The notes below the pieces were generated by a model. The model searched no databases. It saw nothing but the letters and a program-made list of their open reading frames with translations, and was not told the origin of the DNA. 42,672 nt of DNA from JAIPFM01 sp964494325 (GTDB lineage: Bacteria; Planctomycetota; Phycisphaerae; Sedimentisphaerales; Anaerobacaceae): positions 1 to 42,672 of the forward strand of contig CAZBTJ010000035.1 in the NCBI GenBank assembly GCA_964494325.1, written 5' to 3'. Numbering within the stretch: the first letter of the stretch is position 1; the number at the start of each line of letters is the position of its first letter. Both the position numbers and the translations under genes were made by a program. Shown here piece by piece: positions 14,590 to 22,988 of this stretch.

Positions 14590-14885
14590 AATAGTCTTTC
14601 TTTTTTCCTCTGAACGAATATGTCTTTCCCAAGGCTTATATCCGCATACCTGAAAAAAGGCAAGCCAGGTCCCTGTGGATCAGATCGCATTTTAACACGG
14701 GGTGACTCAATGACTTTTGCCTTCATAGTCATTTTTGTGTGGGGCAAGTCGTTTTTTTGCAGTCATCCGCCGAATGAAGGATCGCAAAAAAAAAGGTTAG
14801 AAAATGATTAATATTATGTTAGAAAAACGTTCATAATATGTTAAATTTCGTCGAATCCTCTTAAAACAGCTAAAGGAAACAAGTA
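14590..14885. other. Divergent intergenic region with inverted repeats
   Basis: Between the divergent COG2509 and Na/Pi genes there are two symmetric sites. One is TTTTTTTGC...GCAAAAAAA around 14752-14792, with an inner ATCC/GGAT. The other is ATATTATG (14811-14818) facing CATAATAT (14832-14839), about 50 bases before the Na/Pi start. The second is operator-like in placement. No Pho-box consensus was seen. Confidence 0.4.
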
Positions 14886-16589
14886 ATGGACGTAAGTTTG
14901 TTCGTGAAAATCGCAGCCGAAGTGGTAGGCGGGTTGGGAGTCTTCCTGCTCGGTATGAAATTTATGTCCGAGGGTTTGCAGGCCGTATCAGGCGATCGTC
15001 TTCGAAAAATGATCAGTGCTGTGACCAGCAACCGTATCATGGGCGTGTTTGTTGGCTTGCTCGTAACCTGTTTGGTGCAGTCTAGCTCCGTCACGACCGT
15101 GATGGCCGTCGGTTTCGTAAACTCAGGCATCATGACCTTGATGCAGGCGATTGGCGTCATAATGGGTGCCAACGTCGGAACCACCATCACTGGCTGGATT
15201 CTCGTATTGCAGATCGGAAAATACGGACTACCCATTCTTGGCATTTCCGCTTTTTTCTTCCTTTTCTCCAAACAGGACCGCTTGCGCTATATCGGCATGA
15301 CGATCATGGGTGTCGGCATGGTCTTCTTCGGGCTTGAACTCATGAAAAATGGATTCAAACCACTGCGTTCTCATGAAGACTTTAGTGCCTGGTTCCACGC
15401 ATTTCAGGCCACCACCTATCTGGGGATCATCAAATGCGCACTCGTCGGCTGCGTTCTTACCATGGTCGTGCAGTCCTCCTCTGCGACACTCGGCATTACC
15501 ATAGGCCTGGCCTCAACCGGTGTGATTGAGTTCCAGACCGCCGCCGCCCTGGTCATGGGCGAGAACATAGGTACCACCATTACCGCCTGGCTGGCCTCGC
15601 TCGGTACGACCACAGCGGCCAAACGCGCCGCCTTGGCCCACGTGTTTTTCAATGTATTCGGCACCATTTGGTTTGTTGCCATGTTCCCGATTGTGATCAA
15701 AGCCGTATCGCAATTGATTGCATGGAAAACCGGCGGAAATCCTTTGACAATTGACATTGCCACCATGGAGGAAGAAAAATTCGGGCAAATCATAACAGCC
15801 GGCATCGCACTGACGCATACCACATTCAACGTGGCCAACGTTGTAGCTTTCCTGCCTTTTGCCGGCCTGCTGGGCCGCTTTGTCACCTTCCTCGTTCCAG
15901 ACAAAAAGACCAAGGAAATTTCCCACCTCACCTACCTCGATGTACGCATGCTCGATACCCCGGCGCTTAGCATCGTACAGTCACTTCAGCAAATCGGTTT
16001 CATGGGTGACAATGTCACCACCATGATGACCCATCTTAGGCGCTGTTTGGAAAGTGAAAAGATCGACGCCAAGATATCGCATAAGATTTTCCACCGTGAA
16101 GAAATTCTCGACAACGTGCAAAAAGAGATCTTCGTGTTTCTCAGTAATCTGGTGTCTGGGCAGGTGCCTCATGACGTGACCATAAAATCGCATATGCAGA
16201 TGCGTATTGCCGATGAATATGAATCAATCAGTGACTATGCAGCCAACGTACTCAAAGGGATCATAAAACTGGAGGAATTGGGTTTACCGCTGGATGGACC
16301 AGCACGCGAAAAGTTGACAGCTCTACACGATCGGGTGGCCGCGTATATTGTGAAGGTGAACCATTATGTCCAGGAGGAGGAAGCGCAGGACATCCTAACC
16401 GAGGCCACCAGCGAAGGCGTCGCCATTTCCGCACTGATGAAGGAATTTCGCCGTCAGCATCTGGAACGTCTCCAAAAAGAAGAGGTGTCTCCATTCTTCA
16501 GTCTTGCCTTCACGGACATTCTCAACTACTACCGCCGGATGAAGGATCATGCCCTCAATATTGCTGAGGTCATTGCAGGCGAAAAATAA
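14886..16589 (+). CDS. Na/Pi-cotransporter family protein with PhoU-like domain
   Basis: This 567-aa inner-membrane protein is predicted to import phosphate with sodium. Residues about 1-330 hold 8-9 TM helices with two inverted Na/Pi repeats, each carrying the QSSS signature (CLVQSSSVTTVMAVGF and MVVQSSSATLGITIGL) and a GANVGTTITGW / GENIGTTITAW segment. Residues about 345-560 are a helical PhoU-like domain (MRIADEYESISDYAANVLK), as in the NptA/YjbB group. The ATG at 14886 follows AAAGGAAAC. Regulation by phosphate is likely from the family, but no Pho box is visible. Secreted phosphatase-like genes occur about 18 kb away. Confidence 0.92.
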   Translation: MDVSLFVKIAAEVVGGLGVFLLGMKFMSEGLQAVSGDRLRKMISAVTSNRIMGVFVGLLVTCLVQSSSVTTVMAVGFVNSGIMTLMQAIGVIMGANVGTTITGWILVLQIGKYGLPILGISAFFFLFSKQDRLRYIGMTIMGVGMVFFGLELMKNGFKPLRSHEDFSAWFHAFQATTYLGIIKCALVGCVLTMVVQSSSATLGITIGLASTGVIEFQTAAALVMGENIGTTITAWLASLGTTTAAKRAALAHVFFNVFGTIWFVAMFPIVIKAVSQLIAWKTGGNPLTIDIATMEEEKFGQIITAGIALTHTTFNVANVVAFLPFAGLLGRFVTFLVPDKKTKEISHLTYLDVRMLDTPALSIVQSLQQIGFMGDNVTTMMTHLRRCLESEKIDAKISHKIFHREEILDNVQKEIFVFLSNLVSGQVPHDVTIKSHMQMRIADEYESISDYAANVLKGIIKLEELGLPLDGPAREKLTALHDRVAAYIVKVNHYVQEEEAQDILTEATSEGVAISALMKEFRRQHLERLQKEEVSPFFSLAFTDILNYYRRMKDHALNIAEVIAGEK

Positions 16590-16635
16590 GGTGGTTCTAA
16601 GGTTCCAAGTTTGCAGTTGATTGAGAGTCTAACCC

Positions 16636-18552
16636 TCACTGCCTGCTTTCCAGGTCTTCCCATCGGGCATAGGCAATTTGAAGTTCTGCTCCAAGATCGT
16701 GAGTCTTTTGCGTGATCTGAGCGACTTCTTTTTCCGGGGTGGACTTGTAAAAAGACGGATCAGCCAATTGGGCATGTAAGTCACGCACTTGCTCTTCCAT
16801 TGACTCAATTCTCCCAGGCAATTCCTTGAGCTCCTTGGTTTCTTTCCAGGTGAGCTTCTTGGGTTTTTGTAGGTCGTCTGATTTGGCTTTTTTCACTTTA
16901 GCGGGTTTGGCTTTGGATTGTGATTTTCCCTTGGATTGTTGTTCTTTGGAAAATCGGGCGCCAGATTGCAAAAGATAGTCGTCATACCCCCCTGCATACT
17001 CACGAACGATCCCATCCGGATCAAAGGCCAGAGTGGAGGTGACCACATTGTTCAGGAAGGTTCGATCATGACTCACCAGTAGTACAGTGCCTTGAAAATC
17101 AAGCAACATCTCTTCGAGCAGTTCCAGGGTTTCCACATCCAGGTCATTGGTTGGTTCATCCAGTACCAGAACATTGGCAGGCTGAGTCAGCAGACGAGCC
17201 AAAAGCAGGCGATTGCGTTCTCCACCTGAAAGGTTCTCCACCTTGGCTCTGATTTGCATCGGTGTAAACAGAAAATCAGAAAGATACCCAATCACGTTGC
17301 GTGGCTGGTCATTGATTCTTACGGTCTCGCTGCCAGGCGATACGTTTTCCTGCACAGTCTTGTCCAGGTCTAAAATCGCATGCAACTGATCAAAATAGGC
17401 AGGCTCCAGATGTGTGCCATGCTGGATTTTGCCCTGCTGTGGTTCAAGCTGGCCCAACAGAAGTTTAATGAGCGTGGTTTTTCCCACACCATTGGGGCCA
17501 ATGATGCCAACACGATCACCTCGCATCAGTGTGATGGAAAGATCCTTGATCACAGGCGCATCGTCAGCGTAACCAAAGGTAACCTGCTTGAGCTCAATCA
17601 CCTTGCGCCCTGTGGCACGCGTTTCTTGAGTCTGAAGACGCACCGTACCGATCTGCTCTCGTCTGTCGCTTCTATCGCTGCGCATTGCCTTAAGTCTGCG
17701 CACGCGTCCCTCATCTCGGGTTCTACGGGCCTGAACCCCTCGGCGAATCCACACTTCTTCCTCGGCCAAACGTTTGTCAAATAATTCATTTTGACGCAAC
17801 TCTGAGGCAATATCCTGCTGCTTACGTTTGAGGTACGTATCAAAATCGCAGTCATACCGTGCCACAGACATACGATCAATATCAATAATACCGGTGGCTG
17901 CCTTGCGCACAAAGGTCCGGTCGTGGCTGACCAGCAGGAGCGTGCCACGGTAGTCTGCCAGAAATGTCTCAAGCCACACAATGGCTTTAAGATCCAGATG
18001 ATTGGTGGGTTCATCCAGGATAAGAATGTCCGGTTGCCTGACCAGGCATCGGGCCAGAAGAACACGACGTTTCATCCCACTGGACAGCACGTCAAAATCA
18101 GATTCACCCTCCAGGTCCATCAGCGACAAGGTCTCTTCGATGACTGGCTGATACGACCACGCATGCGTATCATCCAACCTGTGCTGTAATGTTGCCAGCC
18201 GTTCCAGGACCGTTGGATCTTCCAAATTGCCCGTATCATGCAATGTGTAATATTCACTCAGTGCCTCACCCGGCTTGCCCAACCCCTTGGCCACGACCTT
18301 AAAGACCGACCCATGCATATCCTGAGGCACCTGCTGAATGAGACGTGCGATCCGGATTCCCTGCTGCGTAGCGCGGTCACCAGACTCTGGCGTGAGTTCA
18401 CCAGCGATGACTTTGAGTAATGTGGATTTACCACTGCCATTACGTCCTACCAGACACAGACGCTCACCCTTGTCTATCTGGAGACACACATTCTTTAATA
18501 TCGGCTCACCGCCGTATCCTATCGTGACCTGCTGCAAAGAAAGTACTGCCAT
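16636..18552 (-). CDS. uup: ABC-F family ATPase Uup
   Basis: This 638-aa soluble protein has two ABC ATPase domains and no membrane segments. Domain 1 has Walker A GRNGSGKST, signature LSSGMKRRVLLAR and Walker B ILILDEPTNHLD. Domain 2 has GPNGVGKTT, LSGGERNRLLLAR and VLVLDEPTNDLD. The linker between them and a C-terminal coiled coil (ELPGRIESMEEQVRDLHAQL) are the Uup hallmarks. ABC-F proteins act on ribosomes; Uup is linked to translation and transposon-excision phenotypes in E. coli. I start at ATG 18552 (MAVLSLQQVTIGYGG), since the upstream TTG at 18567 has no ribosome-binding site. Confidence 0.92.
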   Translation of the reverse strand: MAVLSLQQVTIGYGGEPILKNVCLQIDKGERLCLVGRNGSGKSTLLKVIAGELTPESGDRATQQGIRIARLIQQVPQDMHGSVFKVVAKGLGKPGEALSEYYTLHDTGNLEDPTVLERLATLQHRLDDTHAWSYQPVIEETLSLMDLEGESDFDVLSSGMKRRVLLARCLVRQPDILILDEPTNHLDLKAIVWLETFLADYRGTLLLVSHDRTFVRKAATGIIDIDRMSVARYDCDFDTYLKRKQQDIASELRQNELFDKRLAEEEVWIRRGVQARRTRDEGRVRRLKAMRSDRSDRREQIGTVRLQTQETRATGRKVIELKQVTFGYADDAPVIKDLSITLMRGDRVGIIGPNGVGKTTLIKLLLGQLEPQQGKIQHGTHLEPAYFDQLHAILDLDKTVQENVSPGSETVRINDQPRNVIGYLSDFLFTPMQIRAKVENLSGGERNRLLLARLLTQPANVLVLDEPTNDLDVETLELLEEMLLDFQGTVLLVSHDRTFLNNVVTSTLAFDPDGIVREYAGGYDDYLLQSGARFSKEQQSKGKSQSKAKPAKVKKAKSDDLQKPKKLTWKETKELKELPGRIESMEEQVRDLHAQLADPSFYKSTPEKEVAQITQKTHDLGAELQIAYARWEDLESRQ

Positions 18553-18608
18553 ATTCGGATATTCCAAAATTGAGTCAAATTAAAAAACTGAACCTCTCCA
18601 AAGTCAAG

Positions 18609-18671
18609 GGACTCAGAACGAAGCACACAAGAAACAGTATAAAATCGTGTCTTATTCTGCGTTCTGAGTCC
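18609..18671. repeat. 12-bp inverted repeat between uup and CPBP genes
   Basis: GGACTCAGAACG (18609-18620) and CGTTCTGAGTCC (18660-18671) are perfect inverted repeats separated by 39 bases. They are followed by TCCTG-rich quasi-repeats. No T-run is present, so termination is not obvious. Confidence 0.6.
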
Positions 18672-18720
18672 TGCATCCTGTGTCCTGCCGGGCTTCTGCA
18701 AAAGTCCAGTTACAACTGAA

Positions 18721-19527
18721 TTACATAAAAGCCATTACGGACATGCCGTTAAACATTGCATGCATAAATATGGACTGCCACAATGATCCACTTTTCTCAT
18801 ACGCATATCCGATGGCCACGGACAGGACAAACAAGGCCGGCCAATGCGCATAGTTTTCGTGGACAGTGGAAAAAACTACAGATGTGAGCACGATGCTTAG
18901 CCAGGGGCGGCCAATATACGACCGGATCAAAGTCTGAATAAGCCCTCGAAAGAGGATTTCCTCCACCAGAGGCGCGGCCAGAATGGCCACAATAGCGACC
19001 GAAATCTTCAGCGATATTTGAGGATGCGATGAAAGAACCTCGAGTTCCTGGTGCTGCTCCACTTGATAATCGGGCCCCTTGATGTGCTCACCCAAAAATT
19101 GCACAGATACGATCATGACCAAAATCACTGGCATAATACAGAACAAAATCACCAGGGCCTTGACAAAATCTCGCCGTACATGTCGAAGCCCGAGCCCCAG
19201 TCCCTTCAGCCGTCTGGCAAACGTGTGCCAGGCCATAATGCAAAACCCAGCCACTGCACCCAAAGCACTGACACTCATGACCGCATTTCGAACCAACCAA
19301 CTGCTCCACTCGGGAAGCCCATTTAGCACGGGACTGGCCAAACCAACCATGATCGCTGCCGGCCCCTGCCACAAAAGCAAGGCAGGCAAGATCATCAGGG
19401 GTGACATATTGGTTCTTCGAACGGGTGCATCGACCAGAGCTGTTCGCCCCAAAGAGGTCTTGAGCAGCCAGGCCGCCAACAGCATTACGCCTGAAAAATT
19501 AAACAGATTGTCCGTTCCAGTCATCAT
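18721..19527 (-). CDS. CPBP-family intramembrane metalloprotease
   Basis: This 268-aa polytopic membrane protein has about 7-8 hydrophobic segments. The family active-site motifs are present: EEILFRGLIQTLIRS (EExxxR), FSTVHENY (FxxxH) and FMHAMFNG (HxxxN). CPBP (Abi/Rce1-type) proteases cleave peptides within the membrane; bacterial members have varied roles in bacteriocin immunity and envelope maturation. No bacteriocin genes are nearby, so the substrate is unknown. It lies upstream of uup on the same strand and diverges from murA. Confidence 0.9.
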   Translation of the reverse strand: MMTGTDNLFNFSGVMLLAAWLLKTSLGRTALVDAPVRRTNMSPLMILPALLLWQGPAAIMVGLASPVLNGLPEWSSWLVRNAVMSVSALGAVAGFCIMAWHTFARRLKGLGLGLRHVRRDFVKALVILFCIMPVILVMIVSVQFLGEHIKGPDYQVEQHQELEVLSSHPQISLKISVAIVAILAAPLVEEILFRGLIQTLIRSYIGRPWLSIVLTSVVFSTVHENYAHWPALFVLSVAIGYAYEKSGSLWQSIFMHAMFNGMSVMAFM

Positions 19528-19643
19528 TTTTGAACCAAAGGTTGCATCCGAGTTCAGCTTGCATTAGATTGATTGCCAGCAAGTGCTAGCACAAGTGTAA
19601 GCAATAAAACAGAACTGACCCCGCTTTTCAAGGGAATTAGGAC

Positions 19644-20912
19644 ATGGACGTATTTCGTATCCAGGGACCGGTACAACTCAAAGGTCAAATTCAAGTTAAT
19701 GGCTCAAAAAATGCCGCACTGCCCATCATGGCAGCCTGCCTGCTGGCACCGGGTGAGTCAACCATCCAGGGCGTACCGGATCTATCTGACATTGCAGTAC
19801 TTAAGGATCTTTTGACAGAGCTCGGATGCCCTGTCACCACAGGGCCTGATCGAAGTGTACACATTGATGCAACCACCATTGAACGGCCCATAGGTGACTA
19901 TGAGATCGTGCGTCGAATGCGTGCGAGCATCTGCATCCTGGGCCCCCTGCTAGCTCGATGCCGAAGAGCTGAAGTATCCATGCCTGGCGGTTGTGCCATT
20001 GGAGACCGCCCTATTAACATCCATGTTCAAGGTCTTGAACAACTGGGGGCCAAATTTCATCTTGAAAATGGTAATGTAGTCGCAGAAGCCCCCAAGGGCT
20101 TGATCGGCGCAGAGATTTTCCTGGGGGGACCGTTTGGCTCAACGGTCCTGGGCACAGCCAATGTACTTATGGCGGCCACACTCGCCAAGGGCACAACCGT
20201 CATCGAATCAGCAGCCTGCGAACCCGAAATTGCGGATCTTGCCTTGTGCCTCAACAAAATGGGGGCCAAGATATCGGGCATAGGCTCACCCAGACTCACC
20301 ATTGAAGGGGTCAGCACACTCAATCCTGTGACTCATCGCGTCATTCCGGACCGTATTGAGGCAGGCACCTTTATAATGGGCGCTGCCATCACTCGCGGCG
20401 AACTCACACTGACCAACTGTCATATGGGCGACCTGATGGCCGTGGTTCATAAACTCAGAACGCTGGGCGTGACCCTTGAATCGAGCGATCAAGGATGCTG
20501 CGTGGCCATGGATCGCCGTATTGCTGCAACGGACGTAACAACCCACCCATTCCCTGGCTTCCCCACAGACCTGCAAGCTCAGTTTATGGCCCTGCTCGCC
20601 CTGGGTGAGGGCAATAGTGTGGTCATTGAAAAGGTCTTTCCTGATAGATTTATGCATGTCGCGGAATTGAATCGAATGTCTGCCAACCTGAGAAAAGAAG
20701 GCCCCTGCGTCATTGTGGCCGGCGTGGAAAAGCTCATTGCCGCACCCGTGATGGCGTCAGATTTAAGGGCCTCAGCCGCCCTGGTGCTGGCGGCCATGGC
20801 AGCTCACGGCACATCCATCATCAATCGTGTGTACCATATTGATCGAGGGTATGAACGAATTGAAGAGAAATTGAACCCAGTAGGGGCCAATATCGTACGT
20901 GAGAAAGCATAA
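19644..20912 (+). CDS. murA: UDP-N-acetylglucosamine 1-carboxyvinyltransferase MurA
   Basis: This 422-aa cytoplasmic enzyme transfers enolpyruvate from PEP to UDP-GlcNAc, the first committed step of peptidoglycan synthesis. NGSKNAALPIMAA near the start and the catalytic-loop SMPGGCAIGDRPINIH are diagnostic. The loop Cys is present, so the enzyme should be of the fosfomycin-sensitive type. Length fits the family. The ATG follows AAGGGAATTAGG. The gene is relevant to the phylum question: it supports a peptidoglycan-making cell. It is followed after 26 bases by an mscS gene on the same strand and may be co-transcribed with it. Confidence 0.96.
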   Translation: MDVFRIQGPVQLKGQIQVNGSKNAALPIMAACLLAPGESTIQGVPDLSDIAVLKDLLTELGCPVTTGPDRSVHIDATTIERPIGDYEIVRRMRASICILGPLLARCRRAEVSMPGGCAIGDRPINIHVQGLEQLGAKFHLENGNVVAEAPKGLIGAEIFLGGPFGSTVLGTANVLMAATLAKGTTVIESAACEPEIADLALCLNKMGAKISGIGSPRLTIEGVSTLNPVTHRVIPDRIEAGTFIMGAAITRGELTLTNCHMGDLMAVVHKLRTLGVTLESSDQGCCVAMDRRIAATDVTTHPFPGFPTDLQAQFMALLALGEGNSVVIEKVFPDRFMHVAELNRMSANLRKEGPCVIVAGVEKLIAAPVMASDLRASAALVLAAMAAHGTSIINRVYHIDRGYERIEEKLNPVGANIVREKA

Positions 20913-20938
20913 ATTTTATTATTCAAAGGAGATTTGTC

Positions 20939-21859
20939 ATGTTTACCTATTTAACGCAGCTTAATGGAGTTCTAGGGCAAGCAGACAGTAATTCCCTTGA
21001 TATTGGGAATCAGGCAGAGAAAGCGATGGGTTTGGCGCAAACCATAATAAACACAGTATCAGGCATCCTGATACAATATGGGTTTAAAATTGTAGGTGCC
21101 ATCATCATCCTGGTGATCGGTCGCATAGTGGCCAGATTTCTCTCCTCATGGCTCCGCAAGAGCATGGTCAAGGGCAAAGTGGACACCCTACTTGTTGGGT
21201 TTACTGAAAACATGGCCTTTGTCGGCATTATGGTCTTTGTGGCTCTGGCTGCATTAAAGACATTAAACATCCCCGTATTATCTTTTGTCAGTGTACTGGC
21301 AGCCGCCGGTTTGGCGATTGGCTTGGCATTGCAGGGATCTTTGTCAAACTTTGCAGCAGGTTTTCTCATGATCCTCTTCAAACCGATCCATGTGGGTGAT
21401 TTTGTGGAAGTAGGCGGCACCAAGGGCGTGGTTCAGGAGATCCAGATTTTCAATACAATTCTCAACTCACCGGACAACATTCGTGTGATCGTGCCAAACT
21501 CACAAGTCACAGGGGGTTGCATCAGAAACTACTCAACCAATGCCACGCGCCGCGTCGACCTGGTCATCGGTGTCTCCTACGAAGATGATCTTGCCAAAAC
21601 ACGGGAGGTGATTGAGGGTGTGCTGTCCAAAGACGACCGCATACTTCAAGACCCTGCACCCACCATTGCAGTGTCTGAACTGGCAGACAGCAGTGTTAAT
21701 TTTGTGGTCCGACCGTGGGTCAAAAATACTGATTACTGGAGCGTCTACTTCCAAATCACTGAACAAATCAAGAATGCCCTGGACGCCAACAACATCTCGA
21801 TTCCATTCCCGCAGCAGGATATTCACGTTAAAACGCCCATTTCCATGGCATCAAAATAA
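20939..21859 (+). CDS. Small-conductance mechanosensitive channel (MscS family)
   Basis: This 306-aa inner-membrane channel opens on membrane tension during hypo-osmotic shock. Three N-terminal TM helices (residues about 32-60, 85-105, 112-145) end in the pore-lining helix with Ala/Gly packing (LAAAGLAIGLALQGSLSNFAAGF). The cytoplasmic beta and alpha/beta domains follow (VGDFVEVGGTKGVVQEIQIFNT, RRVDLVIGVSYEDDL). Its length is close to the E. coli MscS, with a slightly longer N-terminus. A strong AAAGGAGATTTGTC precedes the ATG. It lies between murA and a DUF481 gene with short spacers, suggesting an envelope-related unit. Confidence 0.95.
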   Translation: MFTYLTQLNGVLGQADSNSLDIGNQAEKAMGLAQTIINTVSGILIQYGFKIVGAIIILVIGRIVARFLSSWLRKSMVKGKVDTLLVGFTENMAFVGIMVFVALAALKTLNIPVLSFVSVLAAAGLAIGLALQGSLSNFAAGFLMILFKPIHVGDFVEVGGTKGVVQEIQIFNTILNSPDNIRVIVPNSQVTGGCIRNYSTNATRRVDLVIGVSYEDDLAKTREVIEGVLSKDDRILQDPAPTIAVSELADSSVNFVVRPWVKNTDYWSVYFQITEQIKNALDANNISIPFPQQDIHVKTPISMASK

Positions 21860-21887
21860 CTTCTCTACTGCTTCGAAAGGAAACAGT

Positions 21888-22910
21888 ATGAAACGCACAC
21901 TTGTATTACTCACAACCATCTTATCTTTGTGTGGATCTGTAGTCTTGGCAGATCAGGTCGTTCTGAAAAATGGGGACAGTATCACAGGCACCATTGTCAA
22001 ATTGACGGATGGAAAGATGGTTTTTAAATCAAACCTGGCCGGTGAGATTCAAATCGATCTGGCTGGTATTCGTACCCTGACCAGCGACAAACCTCTCACC
22101 ATTCACCTCAAAGATGGCACAGTACTCCAGTCAAAAGTGTCTTCCGGCCAGGGAGACCAATTTGCAATTACTGGTAACACTCTTGAGGATCAATCATTGA
22201 GCACTGCGGACATTACGGCCATTAACCCGCCGGCCAAGCCCATATCGAAATGGGTTGGACAGATCAGCGCGGGCATGACCTCCACACATGGTAATACCAA
22301 AACAGACACTCTGAGCTCAAACTTCAGGGCCCAGAAACGCACAAAAATCGATCGTACGACTGTGAGTGCAGATTACTCAAAGGGCGAACAAGAAAACGCC
22401 ACTACCGGTGTCAAGAGTACCACTGAAGACTGGTGGCGTGCCAAAGCCAAATATGACTATTTTATCTCAACCAAGTGGTATAGCTTCCTGGACGGTCGCT
22501 ACGAGCGAGATGGCGTGGCTGATCTGGACCGAAGAATGGTCATTGGTGCCGGTGCCGGCTGGCAGTGGCTCGAAACAGACAGGACCAAATGGTCGTTCGA
22601 GCTCGGTGGTGCCTCACTCTACGAACAATTCAAGGGCAGTGTAAAAAACAGCGAGTTATCCATGCAAGCGGGCTACAACCTGGATCATAAACTCACTGAC
22701 ACGGTCCATTTTGTCCATGACCTCACGTATTATCCCAGTCTGGACAAGTTTTCCAATTACTTCCTCACAACTGGCGCAGAGCTTCGAGCCTACTTTTCAG
22801 CACGCATGTTTGCCAATTTCAGAAGCACGCTCAACTATGACACCTCACCTGCCCCTGGCAAGGGCGGCACAGATACCAAGTATGTCATCGGTATTGGCCT
22901 GGATTTCTAA
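21888..22910 (+). CDS. DUF481 outer-membrane beta-barrel protein
   Basis: I start at ATG 21888 (340 aa), preceded by GAAAGGAAACAGT and followed by a clear signal peptide (MKRTLVLLTTILSLCGSVVLA). The frame is open far upstream but overlaps mscS. Residues about 21-100 hold two small beta-rich units (LKNGDSITGTIVKLTDGKMV; IHLKDGTVLQSKV) common in Planctomycetota secreted proteins. From about residue 115 the DUF481 barrel begins (ISAGMTSTHGNTKTDTLSSN) with alternating strands and ends in IGIGLDF, a typical terminal Phe of outer-membrane barrels. The function of DUF481 is unknown. A terminator follows. Confidence 0.88.
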   Translation: MKRTLVLLTTILSLCGSVVLADQVVLKNGDSITGTIVKLTDGKMVFKSNLAGEIQIDLAGIRTLTSDKPLTIHLKDGTVLQSKVSSGQGDQFAITGNTLEDQSLSTADITAINPPAKPISKWVGQISAGMTSTHGNTKTDTLSSNFRAQKRTKIDRTTVSADYSKGEQENATTGVKSTTEDWWRAKAKYDYFISTKWYSFLDGRYERDGVADLDRRMVIGAGAGWQWLETDRTKWSFELGGASLYEQFKGSVKNSELSMQAGYNLDHKLTDTVHFVHDLTYYPSLDKFSNYFLTTGAELRAYFSARMFANFRSTLNYDTSPAPGKGGTDTKYVIGIGLDF

Positions 22911-22934
22911 CCCTGTGTCCAAACGTTAAGAAGA

Positions 22935-22970
22935 AGCACACTGCGGGGATTGCCTGCGGCGTGCTTTTTT
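22935..22970 (+). terminator. Intrinsic terminator after DUF481 gene
   Basis: An imperfect hairpin (GCACACTGCGGG...CCTGCGGCGTGC, 22935-22964) is followed by six T. It ends the presumed murA-mscS-DUF481 transcript, and the convergent gene starts its stop 19 bases later. Confidence 0.8.
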
Positions 22971-22988
22971 CATGTCAAGAAATAAGCA

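Noticed and set aside
21612..21887. N-terminal extension of the DUF481 protein
   Set aside because: It overlaps the mscS coding region; the signal peptide and ribosome-binding site at 21888 fix the true start.
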